A stretch of 64,000 nucleotides of DNA from Hyphomicrobiales bacterium (GTDB lineage Bacteria; Pseudomonadota; Alphaproteobacteria; Rhizobiales; Rhizobiaceae). The DNA lies in assembly GCA_900473795.1 (NCBI GenBank), contig UCMT01000027.1:159316-223315 (forward strand). Direction: 5' to 3'. The notes beneath the pieces are model-generated. The model ran no database searches, was not told the DNA's origin, and saw nothing but the letters and a program-made list of their open reading frames with translations. Positions 1 to 8,787 of this stretch are shown piece after piece; position 1 is the stretch's first letter, and each line of letters begins with the position of its first letter. A program made the translations under genes and the position numbers.

Positions 1-2392
1 CAGCACCGACAGTTTCCATTTCCTTCGGCTTTGCCGCCTTGGCTGACTTCCGCACCGGGGCGACGACCTCGGCCTTCGGTTTGATCCGCGCCGTCTCCGG
101 CACGGAATCGAGGATCAGACCCTTGGTGCCATCGGCCTTGATGCCGACGGTCACCTTGACGACACCGCCCTTCTTCAGCTTGCCGAAGAGGATTTCGTCG
201 GCCAGCGGCTTCTTGACGCTTTCCTGAATGACACGCGCCAGCGGCCGTGCGCCCATCTTCTCGTCGTAGCCCTTGTCTGCGAGCCAGGCGATCGCATCCG
301 GATGCAGGTCGAAGGTCACGTTGCGTTCGGCAAGCTGCGTTTCAAGCTGCATGACGAACTTCTGCACCACCTGGTGGATGACCGGCGTCGGCAGCGAGCC
401 GAACGGGATAACCGCATCGAGACGGTTGCGGAATTCGGGCGTGAACAGCCGGTTCAGCGCCTCCACGTCCTCGCCTTCGCGCTTCGACGAGCCGAAGCCG
501 ATCGCGGCCTTGGCCATGTCGGACGCGCCGGCATTCGTCGTCATGATCAGGATGACGTTGCGGAAGTCGATCTTCTTGCCGTTGTGATCCGTCAGCGAGC
601 CATGGTCCATGACCTGCAGCAGGATGTTGAACAGGTCCGGATGGGCCTTCTCGATCTCGTCGAGCAGCAACACCGAATGCGGGTGCTGGTCGATGCTATC
701 GGTCAAGAGCCCGCCCTGGTCGAAGCCGACATAGCCGGGAGGCGCTCCGAGCAGGCGCGAGACCGTATGGCGCTCCATATATTCCGACATGTCGAAGCGG
801 ATCAGTTCCACGCCGAGCGAGACTGCGAGCTGCTTGGCGACTTCCGTCTTGCCGACGCCAGTCGGACCGGAGAAGACATAGGAGCCGATCGGCTTGTTCG
901 GTTCGCGAAGGCCGGCCCGCGCCAGCTTGATCGCCGAAGCCAAAGCCTCGATCGCCAGATCCTGACCGTAGACGACCGACCGCAGTTCCTTTTCCAGATT
1001 GGCGAGAACGGTCTCGTCGTCCTTGGAAACGGTCTTCGGCGGAATACGGGCCATCGTCGCGATCGTCGCTTCGATCTCCTTCTCGGTGATCAGCTTGCGC
1101 CGCTTGTTCTGCGGCAGCAACATCTGCGCGGCACCAGTCTCGTCGATCACGTCGATCGCCTTGTCCGGCAGCTTGCGATCGTTGATGTAGCGGGCCGAAA
1201 GTTCGACGGCAGACTTGATCGCCTCATTCGAGTATTTCAGCTTGTGATAATCCTCGAAATAGGGCTTCAGGCCCTTCATGATCTCAATGGTATCGGGGAT
1301 CGTCGGTTCGTTGACGTCGATCTTCTGGAAGCGGCGGACGAGTGCCCGGTCCTTCTCGAAGAACTGGCGATACTCCTTGTAGGTCGTCGAGCCAATGCAG
1401 CGGATCGACCCGGAGGACAGAGCCGGCTTCAACAGGTTGGAGGCATCCATGGCGCCGCCCGAGGTCGCCCCGGCACCGATTACGGTGTGAATCTCGTCGA
1501 TGAACAGGACAGCACCCGGATAGTCTTCCAGTTCCTTGACGACCTGCTTCAGACGCTCTTCGAAGTCGCCGCGATACCGCGTGCCAGCCAACAGCGTGCC
1601 CATGTCGAGCGAGAAGATCGTCGCGTCCTGCAACGCTTCCGGCACCTTCTTCTCGACGATACGCTTGGCGAGGCCTTCGGCGATCGCCGTCTTGCCGACG
1701 CCGGGGTCGCCGACGTAGAGCGGGTTGTTCTTCGAACGGCGGCACAAGATCTGGATGGTGCGATTGACCTCCGAGTGGCGGCCGATCAGCGGATCGATCT
1801 TGCCGCCCTTGGCCTTCTCGTTGAGGTTAACGCAATAGGCGGTCAGCGCATCCTGCTGCTTCTTCGGTCCAGCTTCGTCCTGCTCGCGCGAAGGCTTCTG
1901 TTCGGATTCCGGTTCATCAGCCCCACGCGGGGTACGTGTCTCTGACGAGCCAGGCCGCTTGCCGATGCCGTGCGAGATGAAATTGACCGCGTCGTAGCGG
2001 GTCATCTCCTGCTCCTGCAGGAAATAGGCGGCATGGCTCTCACGTTCGGCGAAGATGGCAACAAGAACGTTGGCCCCCGTCACCTCCTCGCGACCCGACG
2101 ATTGAACATGAATGACCGCCCGCTGGATAACCCGTTGAAAGCCCGCCGTCGGCTTGGAATCCTCGTCATAACCGGTGACGAGGTTACCGAGTTCATTGTC
2201 GACATAGTCGGACACGGTCTTGCGAAGGCTGTCGAGATTGACGTTGCACGCACCCATGACCGCCGACGCATCGGCATCGTCGATCAGTGCCAGCAGCAAA
2301 TGCTCCAGCGTGGCATATTCGTGATGGCGCTCGTTTGCCAGCGTCAGGGCCTGGTGCAGCGCCTTTTCAAGGCTGGTTGAAAATGTTGGCAC
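1..2392 (-). CDS. clpA: ATP-dependent Clp protease ATP-binding subunit ClpA (partial at window edge)
   Basis: AAA+ unfoldase that feeds substrates to ClpP in the cytoplasm. About 797 residues are visible; the last ~30 lie beyond base 1. The N-terminal Clp repeat domain (about 1-145) comes first. Two ATPase modules follow: Walker A GDPGVGKT near residue 226 and GPTGVGKT near residue 505. An IGF loop for docking ClpP lies near residue 629 (AAIGFGSS). The start is GTG at 2392 ([12 protein letters not shown]), with GAGGA just upstream and only 9 bases after the clpS stop, so the two genes are translated together. The family and the ClpS partnership are certain; the C-terminus cannot be checked. 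Confidence 0.97.
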   Translation of the reverse strand, partial: MPTFSTSLEKALHQALTLANERHHEYATLEHLLLALIDDADASAVMGACNVNLDSLRKTVSDYVDNELGNLVTGYDEDSKPTAGFQRVIQRAVIHVQSSGREEVTGANVLVAIFAERESHAAYFLQEQEMTRYDAVNFISHGIGKRPGSSETRTPRGADEPESEQKPSREQDEAGPKKQQDALTAYCVNLNEKAKGGKIDPLIGRHSEVNRTIQILCRRSKNNPLYVGDPGVGKTAIAEGLAKRIVEKKVPEALQDATIFSLDMGTLLAGTRYRGDFEERLKQVVKELEDYPGAVLFIDEIHTVIGAGATSGGAMDASNLLKPALSSGSIRCIGSTTYKEYRQFFEKDRALVRRFQKIDVNEPTIPDTIEIMKGLKPYFEDYHKLKYSNEAIKSAVELSARYINDRKLPDKAIDVIDETGAAQMLLPQNKRRKLITEKEIEATIATMARIPPKTVSKDDETVLANLEKELRSVVYGQDLAIEALASAIKLARAGLREPNKPIGSYVFSGPTGVGKTEVAKQLAVSLGVELIRFDMSEYMERHTVSRLLGAPPGYVGFDQGGLLTDSIDQHPHSVLLLDEIEKAHPDLFNILLQVMDHGSLTDHNGKKIDFRNVILIMTTNAGASDMAKAAIGFGSSKREGEDVEALNRLFTPEFRNRLDAVIPFGSLPTPVIHQVVQKFVMQLETQLAERNVTFDLHPDAIAWLADKGYDEKMGARPLARVIQESVKKPLADEILFGKLKKGGVVKVTVGIKADGTKGLILDSVPETARIKPKAEVVAPVRKSAKAAKPKEMETVGA

Positions 2393-2401
2393 GTCAGTTC
2401 C

Positions 2402-2755
2402 TCATTTCTTTTCCATGACGCATTGCAGCGGGTGCTGATGCTGGCGGGCGAAATCCATCACTTGCGTCACTTTGGTTTCGGCAACTTCGTAGGTGAATAC
2501 ACCGCATTCACCCACGCCGTGGTTGTGAACGTGCAGCATGATCAGTGTTGCCGCTTCGCGATCCTTCTGGAAAAACCGCTCCAGGATATGGATCACGAAT
2601 TCCATTGGCGTGTAGTCGTCATTCAAAAGCAGTACGCGGTACAGGCTCGGCTTCTTGGTCTTCGGCTTTGTCCGAGTGATGACAGACGTGCCGCGGTTGG
2701 CATTGCCCCCATCCCCGTCGCTGTCTTTTTGCATCCAGACCGGCATGGCGATCAT
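2402..2755 (-). CDS. clpS: ATP-dependent Clp protease adaptor ClpS
   Basis: Adaptor of 117 residues that delivers N-degron substrates to ClpA. After a flexible, charged N-terminus (about 1-36) comes the ClpS core. It carries the [10 protein letters not shown] motif at 45-54, where Asn and Asp line the N-degron pocket, and HVHNHG at 75-80. The ATG at 2755 follows AGGGAATG-type purines; a second in-frame ATG lies three codons on. It is immediately upstream of clpA in one transcript, the usual rhizobial order. Many rhizobia carry a second clpS elsewhere; this is the clpA-linked copy. Confidence 0.97.
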   Translation of the reverse strand: MIAMPVWMQKDSDGDGGNANRGTSVITRTKPKTKKPSLYRVLLLNDDYTPMEFVIHILERFFQKDREAATLIMLHVHNHGVGECGVFTYEVAETKVTQVMDFARQHQHPLQCVMEKK

Positions 2756-2944
2756 TCTACTTCATTCCCTTGTCCGGCCGCAAATGCTTGGGAGGTATTC
2801 ACGGCCTGTTCGTGACACATAATCTAGTGGTTCTTTTCCGGATTTTAAGGCTGTTCTCCTGCACTGCAATCATATTTGCGTCACAGAGCCCAAGATTGAC
2901 CAACTTTCTTGGCCCTCCGGTCGCCCCCGCCTGATGCGGGCAAC

Positions 2945-2978
2945 AAAAAACCGGCCGCGCGATGCGCAGCCGGTTTTT
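2945..2978 (-). terminator. Rho-independent terminator of the phasin gene
   Basis: Perfect 10-bp inverted repeat: AAAAACCGGC at 2946-2955 and its complement at 2969-2978, 13-base GC-rich loop. On the minus strand it lies about 30 bases past the phasin stop codon and ends in a T run. The stem is symmetrical, so it could also stop plus-strand transcription. Confidence 0.8.
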
Positions 2979-3010
2979 CAAGAGCTGATATGGAGTCGTG
3001 GATCGTTACG

Positions 3011-3370
3011 TTACGCTGCGGCAGCGGTCGCGGACTTGACGGCAGCCGTCGCCTTGGCGATCGGGGCTTCGTACGGCTTGTAGGCATCCTTGGCGAGGTC
3101 GGCATACATTTCGCCGATCTTCGTGGCTTCAGCCACATAGTTTTCATAGGCCGATTTCAAGTAGTTGGTCTGCAGTTCGAAAGCAGCGTCGACGCTCTTG
3201 ACGGTGCTGATCTTTTCAAGGTGCGCAACGCTATCCTCAAAAGACTTCTTCGAATAGTCGGCGGCTTCGGTGGCGATCGCCTGAAAAGCCTTGGTCAGCG
3301 TGGCATAGCTCTTCAAGATCGTATCAATCGTTTCTTTGCTTTTCTTGTTTGCATCTTCGATATTGAACAT
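3011..3370 (-). CDS. Phasin family protein (polyhydroxyalkanoate granule-associated)
   Basis: Small helical protein of 119 residues, rich in Ala, Lys and Glu, matching the Phasin_2 family that coats polyhydroxybutyrate granules. The N-terminus MFNIEDANKKSKETID and the Ala-rich tail AAVKSATAAAA are typical. The frame is open to a GTG/ATG further upstream, but ATG at 3370 is preceded by AGAGGAG at the right spacing and matches the family N-terminus. The gene stands alone, with its own terminator and an AT-rich upstream region carrying TGC/GCA palindromes, which fits control by the PHA regulator PhaR. The regulation is inference. Confidence 0.9.
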   Translation of the reverse strand: MFNIEDANKKSKETIDTILKSYATLTKAFQAIATEAADYSKKSFEDSVAHLEKISTVKSVDAAFELQTNYLKSAYENYVAEATKIGEMYADLAKDAYKPYEAPIAKATAAVKSATAAAA

Positions 3371-3412
3371 CGGGCTGCTCCTCTTTTTGACGCTCACGAC
3401 AACAGCAATTTA

Positions 3413-3474
3413 TGTGCGCTGCACAATAAAGTCAATGTATACGTGCAATGCAATAAAATACTGTCATTGCAACA
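3413..3474 (-). promoter_or_regulatory. TGC-rich palindromes upstream of the phasin gene (candidate PhaR operator)
   Basis: The AT-rich leader holds TGTGC-GCT-GCACA (3413-3425, perfect arms), then GTGCAATGCAA (3443-3453) and CATTGCAACAG (3465-3475). PhaR/AniA repressors of PHA genes bind TGC/GCAG-rich repeats, and phasin genes are their classic targets. The sites lie 40-105 bases before the start codon, where the promoter should be. That the palindromes exist is certain; the regulator is inferred. Confidence 0.4.
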
Positions 3475-3540
3475 GCTTGATGAAAAACGGTGGAATCGGA
3501 GCGATTTTTTTCAAAAAAATAAATGAATAATATGACTTAT

Positions 3541-3571
3541 GAAAAAACCCGGCCTGAAATCAGAGCCGGGT
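3541..3571 (-). terminator. Rho-independent terminator of the DUF3126 gene
   Basis: Inverted repeat ACCCGGC (3547-3553) / GCCGGGT (3565-3571) with an 11-base loop. Read on the minus strand, the stem is followed by six T residues (complement of 3542-3547). It lies about 30 bases after the DUF3126 stop codon. Confidence 0.8.
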
Positions 3572-3602
3572 CAAAAAGGATCAACTCAACTGCAACGAGC
3601 GA

Positions 3603-3806
3603 TCAGAGGTCGATGTCAAGAATGGCCATCGAAAAATTGTAGGACAGCTCGCCATCTTCCTCATCGCGGAAGACAACGCCCAGAAACTCATCGCCGAGGT
3701 AGACTTCGGCGGACTCGTCCTTCTTCGGACGCGCCTTGATGACCATCGACTGGTTGAAAGTGCGCTTGAAATAGGCTTCGAGTTTTCTGATTTCTTCGGG
3801 CTTCAA
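3603..3806 (-). CDS. DUF3126 family protein
   Basis: Protein of 67 residues matching the small alphaproteobacterial DUF3126 family (conserved LKPEEIRKLEAYFKRTFN start, LGDEFLGVVFRDEEDGELS core). It is acidic, has no signal peptide and has no known function. The start is TTG at 3806 with GGAGAAAA upstream. The nearest ATG (3819 region) is in another frame, and the frame's upstream extension has low-complexity shadow composition. It lies 101 bases downstream of cysE on the same strand, the usual rhizobial neighbour, and ends at its own terminator. Confidence 0.85.
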   Translation of the reverse strand: MKPEEIRKLEAYFKRTFNQSMVIKARPKKDESAEVYLGDEFLGVVFRDEEDGELSYNFSMAILDIDL

Positions 3807-3907
3807 GTCTTTTCTCCATGGCGGGTTTGATTTGCGCCGCTTCTTGCACGGCCCCTCAAGCGGTGTAAACCCCTTGGCTCCGCCGCCAGCCGACAAATCG
3901 CTGCAAA

Positions 3908-4735
3908 TCAGATCTCGAACGAAACCAGCAACTGGTCCATGGAACGCGACGGCTCGGAGCAGCCGGCCTCGCCCACGACCCGCGCCGGCACGCCGGCCAC
4001 CGTGGTTTTCGGCGGAACCTCCTTGAGCACGACGGAACCCGCAGCCACACGCGAGCAATTGCCGATGTGGATGTTACCCAAGATCTTTGCCCCGGCACCG
4101 ATCAGCACGCCATTGCCGATCTTCGGATGACGGTCGCTGCCCTCCTTGCCGGTGCCGCCAAGCGTCACGCCATGCAGGATGGAGACATTGTCGCCGATTA
4201 CCGCCGTCTCGCCGACGACGAGCCCCGTTGCGTGATCAAGGAAGATGCCCTTGCCGACGCGTGCCGCGGGATTGATGTCCGTCTGGAAGACGGAGGAAGA
4301 CCGGCTCTGAAGGTAGAGGGCGAAATCGCGACGGCCACGGTTCAGCAGCCAATGCGCCAGCCGATGGGTCTGGATCGCATGGAACCCCTTGAAATAGAGG
4401 ATCGCCTCCAGGAACCGCGTGCAGGCGGGGTCGCGGTCGTAGACGGCCTGGATGTCGACGCGCAGGATGGCGCCCCATTCCGGCCAGTCTTCCAGCATTT
4501 CCGCGAAGGTCTGGCGCAACAGATTGGCTTGCAGGTCGGGGTGATCGAGCCGCTCGCAGATGCGATAGATGACGCTGTCTTCCAGCGAATGCTGGTTGAT
4601 GATGGTCGAATAGAGAAACGCCGCAAGCAAAGGATCCTGCTGGGCGGCAGCGCGTGCCTCCTCCTGCAGGGCGTCCCAGATCGGATCCATGATCTTCACG
4701 GTCTCGGTCGGGCGTATGTCAGTTCTGGCGACCAT
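3908..4735 (-). CDS. cysE: Serine O-acetyltransferase
   Basis: Makes O-acetylserine from serine and acetyl-CoA, the carbon skeleton for cysteine. 275 residues. The N-terminal helical SATase domain occupies about 1-140. A left-handed beta-helix of hexapeptide repeats follows (DINPAARVGKGIFLDHATG, then GDNVSILHGVTLGG and GNGVLIGAGAKILGNI). The catalytic Asp-His pair sits in the LDHATG segment and the acetyl-CoA site in the GGTGKEGSDRHPKIG loop. ATG at 4735 is preferred to the GTG two codons upstream because AGGAG is correctly spaced for it. The C-terminus ends in SFEI; terminal Ile is the classic tail by which CysE binds cysteine synthase. Confidence 0.96.
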   Translation of the reverse strand: MVARTDIRPTETVKIMDPIWDALQEEARAAAQQDPLLAAFLYSTIINQHSLEDSVIYRICERLDHPDLQANLLRQTFAEMLEDWPEWGAILRVDIQAVYDRDPACTRFLEAILYFKGFHAIQTHRLAHWLLNRGRRDFALYLQSRSSSVFQTDINPAARVGKGIFLDHATGLVVGETAVIGDNVSILHGVTLGGTGKEGSDRHPKIGNGVLIGAGAKILGNIHIGNCSRVAAGSVVLKEVPPKTTVAGVPARVVGEAGCSEPSRSMDQLLVSFEI

Positions 4736-4838
4736 CGCCACTCTCCTTCGTAGTCCGTCGTCCGATGATGATATAGGCCAAATCGAGCCGGATATAAATG
4801 GCTGGCCCGAAAATGAGCGTTAAAACCCTTCGGATGCT

Positions 4839-5624
4839 TCACGCCTCCCCGACCCTCGCCAAGAACTCAAGCGCGGCTTTCTTGAAGACCCGGTCACCGA
4901 CGGCCAGCATATGATCCCGGCCGGGAATATCGAGCGCCAGCGCGTGCGGCATGAGCGTGGCGAGCTCTTGCGGCGAGCCGGCGATATCGTCCTTCGTACC
5001 CACAGCAACCAGCACCGGCACATCGATCCGCCCCATGTCCTCGACGGAAAGAAGGTCGCGCGACGTCGAGATGCAGGCCGCCAGCGCCTGGCGGTCGCTT
5101 TTCGTCTGGTCGGCAAAGGCGCGGAACATCCGGCCGCGCGCATGGGTCACCACATCGAGGGACGGCGCGGCGAGCGCTTCGGCAATGGGATCCCATTCGC
5201 CAACCCCGGTCACCATACCGATGCCGAGCCCGCCGAGAATGAGCGAGCGGACGCGATGGGGATTGGCGAGCGTCAGGAAGGCGGAAATGCGCGCGCCCAT
5301 GGAATAGCCCATCACATGCGCCTCGGCGATGCCGAGATGGTCGAGCAGCGCGATCGCGTCGCCGGCCATTGCCGGGGGGTGGTAAACGGTCGGATCATGC
5401 GGCTTGTCGCTGGCACCATGGCCGCGATTGTCGAGTGCAATCACCCGATATCCGGCATCGCCGAGCGTCTTCAGCCAACCCGGGAAGACCCAGTTCACAT
5501 TGGCGCTGGACGCGAAACCGTGGATCAACAGGATCGGATCGCCCGACGGGTCGCCCTCGTCGAAATAGGCGATCTTCAGCCCGTCATGGGAAAATGTCGA
5601 AAAAGGCGGGGGATTCAAATCCAT
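4839..5624 (-). CDS. Alpha/beta-fold hydrolase
   Basis: 261-residue alpha/beta hydrolase. LLIHGFASS is the oxyanion-hole strand; the nucleophile elbow is GYSMGA, so the nucleophile is Ser. A late Asp precedes DIPGRDHMLAVGD, which supplies the catalytic His. There is no signal peptide, so it is cytosolic; the substrate is unknown. The open frame extends 37 codons upstream, but ATG at 5624 (MDLNPPPFSTFSHDG) has AGGA 9 bases before it and begins at the family's first strand. It is downstream of nothing on the same strand and divergent from the zinc-finger gene at 5796. Confidence 0.88.
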   Translation of the reverse strand: MDLNPPPFSTFSHDGLKIAYFDEGDPSGDPILLIHGFASSANVNWVFPGWLKTLGDAGYRVIALDNRGHGASDKPHDPTVYHPPAMAGDAIALLDHLGIAEAHVMGYSMGARISAFLTLANPHRVRSLILGGLGIGMVTGVGEWDPIAEALAAPSLDVVTHARGRMFRAFADQTKSDRQALAACISTSRDLLSVEDMGRIDVPVLVAVGTKDDIAGSPQELATLMPHALALDIPGRDHMLAVGDRVFKKAALEFLARVGEA

Positions 5625-5795
5625 GGGAACGTCCTGTTTTTCGCCGAACCTATGATACCGGCTCGATGGGGAAAACCCCAGGGACGGCAAAAAACGCGCA
5701 GCCGCGGCATCTTTGCCGCTACACTTTTTGCGCAAAGCTTTCTATGGTGCCGCCGAATTCGACTATTCTTCCAGACGACGCAAGTGGAGCATCAC

Positions 5796-6041
5796 ATGGC
5801 CGGGCACGGTATCCCTCACTTTCAGAACGACGGCGGCCACGCGGTGATCGAGATCGGCGTCAAGGAATTCATGTGCACTGGCGCCTCCGTTCCGTTTGAT
5901 CACCCCCACATCTATATCGACATGGGCGACGACAACGAGAAGGTCTGTTCCTACTGTTCGACATTGTACCGCTACAATGCCAAGCTTCACGCGGACCAGA
6001 CGGTGCCGGATGGCTGCACCTTCAATGCGAAGGCCGCCTGA
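5796..6041 (+). CDS. Zinc-finger domain-containing protein (zf-CHCC, NDUFS6-like)
   Basis: Protein of 81 residues of the small alphaproteobacterial zf-CHCC family, related to the zinc-binding tail of mitochondrial complex I subunit NDUFS6. Visible ligands are FMCTG (Cys 27), FDHPHIY (His 36/38) and VCSYCSTLY (Cys 51 and 54). The frame is open far upstream, but ATG at 5796 is preceded by GGAG at 7 bases and matches family length. It is the first gene of a short plus-strand pair with the monooxygenase 24 bases on. A role in respiratory complex I assembly is inferred from the mitochondrial relative only. Confidence 0.88.
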   Translation: MAGHGIPHFQNDGGHAVIEIGVKEFMCTGASVPFDHPHIYIDMGDDNEKVCSYCSTLYRYNAKLHADQTVPDGCTFNAKAA

Positions 6042-6065
6042 GACCTTTCGGCGAAAGTTTCTTCC

Positions 6066-7226
6066 ATGACACAGGGTGGGTCGGTTGCGATCGTGGGAGC
6101 CGGCATCGCCGGCCTCACGGCAGCGTTGTGCCTTGCTCGCAAGGGCATCGCGAGCGATATCCTCGAGCAGACTTCGGTCCTGAGCGAGACGGGCGCCGGA
6201 TTGCAGCTCTCCCCCAACGCCACCCGCATCCTCGACACACTCGGGCTTACCCCGCAGCTTGAGCAGGTGTGGAGCGAACCGGTGGAAATCCGCCTTGTCG
6301 ACGGAACCACGTTTCGAACAACTGCGTCGGTGCCGTCCGGATCCTTCGCGCGGAACCGCTGGAAAGCACCCTACGGCGTCCTGCACAGGGCAGACCTTCA
6401 GAAGGTCCTGCTTGCCGCGGTCGAGGCCGAGCCGCTGTGCCACTTGCATCTTGGCGTGCGGATCGATGACGTATCGCGCGCTTCCGTGGCTCGCATCACG
6501 GCGAAAGAACCGGGTCTCATTATCGGCGCCGACGGCGTCTGGTCCAAGGTTAGGAACCATATCCAAGGGTCTGGGAAAGCACGGTTTTCCGGAAATATCG
6601 CGTGGCGATTGACGCTCGGTCAGGCAAACGCCCCGGCGATTTTCGATGCGACGACAGTGTCAGCATTTCTCGGCAGAGGCGCGCACCTCGTCGTCTATCC
6701 ACTACCGCGGCTGCGCAGCTTCAATGTGGTCGCGATCGCCGGCGGACACGATCCGCAGGAAACGCCCGGTCGCGCCCTGCCCCGTGACGATTCGCGAAAA
6801 CAGCTGCTAGCCGCCTTTTCCGGCTGGCATCCTGAAATTGTCAACATGCTACGGAACGCGCCGGAGGCGACGATCTGGCCGCTTTACGACGTAAGCGATG
6901 GTGCCTGGCACCACGGCGAAGAAACCGTTCTGATCGGTGACGCCGCCCATGCGATGATGCCGTTTGCTGCCCAGGGGGCTGCGATGGCAATTGAAGACGC
7001 TTTCGAACTTGCCGCCTTCGTCGCCGGCGGGCAGTCTCTCGCAGCCTTTGCCGATCACAGGAAACGCCGTGTCGCGCGGGTACGCTCCCGCGGCGCCTTC
7101 AACCGGTTCGCCTATCACGCCCGTGGCCCCGTCCGGCTCGGGCGTGATCTGGTATTGTCGATGCGGCGGCCGGAAAGCCTGGCCGCCGATTTCGACTGGC
7201 TCTACGGATACGAACCGCGCGACTGA
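6066..7226 (+). CDS. FAD-dependent monooxygenase (salicylate hydroxylase-like)
   Basis: 386-residue class A flavoprotein hydroxylase. The FAD-binding GxGxxG is in AIVGAGIAGLTAALCLARKG near residue 10. The DG motif is IIGADGVWSKVRN, which binds FAD and NAD(P)H, and the second FAD motif is IGDAAHAMMPFAAQGAAMAIEDA near 290. It resembles salicylate hydroxylase/UbiH-type enzymes; the substrate is not evident. It follows the zinc-finger gene by 24 bases and converges on the metC-type gene with only three bases between the stop codons. Confidence 0.88.
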   Translation: MTQGGSVAIVGAGIAGLTAALCLARKGIASDILEQTSVLSETGAGLQLSPNATRILDTLGLTPQLEQVWSEPVEIRLVDGTTFRTTASVPSGSFARNRWKAPYGVLHRADLQKVLLAAVEAEPLCHLHLGVRIDDVSRASVARITAKEPGLIIGADGVWSKVRNHIQGSGKARFSGNIAWRLTLGQANAPAIFDATTVSAFLGRGAHLVVYPLPRLRSFNVVAIAGGHDPQETPGRALPRDDSRKQLLAAFSGWHPEIVNMLRNAPEATIWPLYDVSDGAWHHGEETVLIGDAAHAMMPFAAQGAAMAIEDAFELAAFVAGGQSLAAFADHRKRRVARVRSRGAFNRFAYHARGPVRLGRDLVLSMRRPESLAADFDWLYGYEPRD

Positions 7227-7229
7227 CGA

Positions 7230-8420
7230 TCAGACGGCTTCTGCCGCTGCGAGACCAGCCTCGATATCCTTGCGGATATCCGCCACGTCCTCCAGGCCGA
7301 TCTGCAGACGAAGAACCGGACCTTCACTCGGCGCCTTGCAGACCTTCCGATCCGACAGGCCGACATGGAGGGCGAGGCTTTCGAAGCCGCCCCAGGAATA
7401 ACCGAGCCCGAACAGCGACAATGCGTCAAGGAAGGCATGCGCCTTGGCCTTGAAACGGTCCGGGCTCTCGGTCTTCAGGACGAAGGAAAAGATGCCGCTG
7501 GATCCGGTAAAATCCCGCTTCCAGAGTTCGTGGCCCGGAAAACTCGGCAGCGCCGGATGCAGCACGCGGGCAACGTCCCCGCGCTCTTCCAGCCAGCGGG
7601 CGATATTCAACGTGCTTTCCTGATGTCTGTCGAGACGAACGCCCATGGTGCGCAGACCGCGCAGGATCTGGTAGCTGTCATCCGGAGAGACGCAGATGCC
7701 GAGCGTGATATTGACTTCCTTCAACTGCTCCCAATGCGCGGCATTGGCCGATACGGTGCCGAGCAGGATATCGGAATGACCGGAGGGATATTTGGTCGAC
7801 GCATGGATCGAGATATCGACGCCGTGGTCGAGCGGCTTGAAATAAAGCGGCGTCGCCCAGGTATTGTCCATGGTCACGACGCAGCCGTGGCGATGGGCGA
7901 CGGCCGAAATTGCGCTGATATCCTGCATTTCGAACGTGTTCGAGCCCGGTGCTTCGGTGTGTACGAGCTTCGTGTTGGGCTTGATCAGGCTTTCGATGCC
8001 GGCGCCGATCATCGGATCGTAGTAGTCAACACTCACTCCGAGCCTCTTCAGCATCGTGTCGCAGAAATGCCGGGTCGGGAAATAGACCGAATCGACGATC
8101 AGCGCATGGTCGCCGGCCGCGAGGAACGCCAGAAACGGAACAGTGACGGCGGCAAGCCCCGAAGGAACGAGGATGGTGCCGGCCGAGCCTTCCAGTTCGT
8201 CGATCGCCTCGCACAATGCGTCTGTGGTCGGCGTCCCGCGCGTGCCATAGGTGTATTTCTGCGCCCGGGTCTCCATGGTCTTTGCATTGGGAAACAGGAC
8301 GGTCGACGCATGCACGACAGGCGGGTTCACGAAACCATGGTAATCTGAAGGATCATTGCCGATGTGAGCCAGCCGAGTATTTGCACCCGCGCCGGCGAGA
8401 AAGCTCTTCTTATCATTCAT
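7230..8420 (-). CDS. metC: Cystathionine beta-lyase (MetC-type, PLP-dependent)
   Basis: 396-residue Cys/Met-metabolism PLP enzyme, expected to cleave cystathionine to homocysteine, pyruvate and ammonia. The motifs are YGTRGTPT near residue 70, the cofactor-stacking segment DSVYFPTRHF, TMDNTWATPLYFKPLDHG, and the Schiff-base lysine in STKYPSGHSDILLG. The frame opens at an upstream GTG (8456), but ATG at 8420 (MNDKKSFLAGAG) fits the family better; its ribosome-binding site is weak. Gamma-lyase activity cannot be excluded by sequence. It is divergent from aapJ across a 367-base gap. Confidence 0.88.
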   Translation of the reverse strand: MNDKKSFLAGAGANTRLAHIGNDPSDYHGFVNPPVVHASTVLFPNAKTMETRAQKYTYGTRGTPTTDALCEAIDELEGSAGTILVPSGLAAVTVPFLAFLAAGDHALIVDSVYFPTRHFCDTMLKRLGVSVDYYDPMIGAGIESLIKPNTKLVHTEAPGSNTFEMQDISAISAVAHRHGCVVTMDNTWATPLYFKPLDHGVDISIHASTKYPSGHSDILLGTVSANAAHWEQLKEVNITLGICVSPDDSYQILRGLRTMGVRLDRHQESTLNIARWLEERGDVARVLHPALPSFPGHELWKRDFTGSSGIFSFVLKTESPDRFKAKAHAFLDALSLFGLGYSWGGFESLALHVGLSDRKVCKAPSEGPVLRLQIGLEDVADIRKDIEAGLAAAEAV

Positions 8421-8787
8421 GGGAGAATCCGTCCGAGGTCTATCGTGTTGCCGCACTTGTCGACCCGCTCTCCGGATGGGTCAAGAGACTTTGCTGCGAA
8501 CGGCTATCCAATTGATGGAAAAATCGATTCTGATGACAAAAATTTGGATTCTGGCGGTTTTTTATACAAAAAAATGCTTTCAACAGCTAAAAATTGCCCA
8601 AACATGCGGCTCCAGCAACGATTCTCCCCGTGTGACCGAGAAAAACGGCAACGTGTCCTTGACCCTGCGCGGTTTTGGGAATGAGATAGAGAACTCGCGC
8701 CAGGAGGGTGGCGGGGGCCGTGCTTGCGCTCGACCGCGAGCAGCGAGTGTCGGACAAGAACAAAGACAACAGAAAAAGGTTCTAAAA
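8421..8787. other. Non-coding divergent promoter region between metC and aapJ
   Basis: No convincing gene. The metC-proximal half is AT-rich and holds several A/T tracts. A weak sigma-70-like pair for aapJ is TTGACC (8659-8664), 17 bases, TGAGAT (8682-8687). A GCTCG/CGAGC hairpin lies near 8727-8740. The aap operon is under Ntr control in Rhizobium leguminosarum, but I found no sigma-54 GG-N10-GC match here. Promoter positions are tentative. Confidence 0.35.

Noticed and set aside
302..1945. Long plus-strand open frame of 547 codons
   Set aside because: It is the antisense shadow of clpA, whose minus-strand frame gives the full AAA+ sequence.
8478..8500. Possible sigma-54 promoter near TGGGTCAAGAGACTTTGCTG upstream of aapJ
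   Set aside because: The GG to GC spacing is 12-13 bases, not the required 10.
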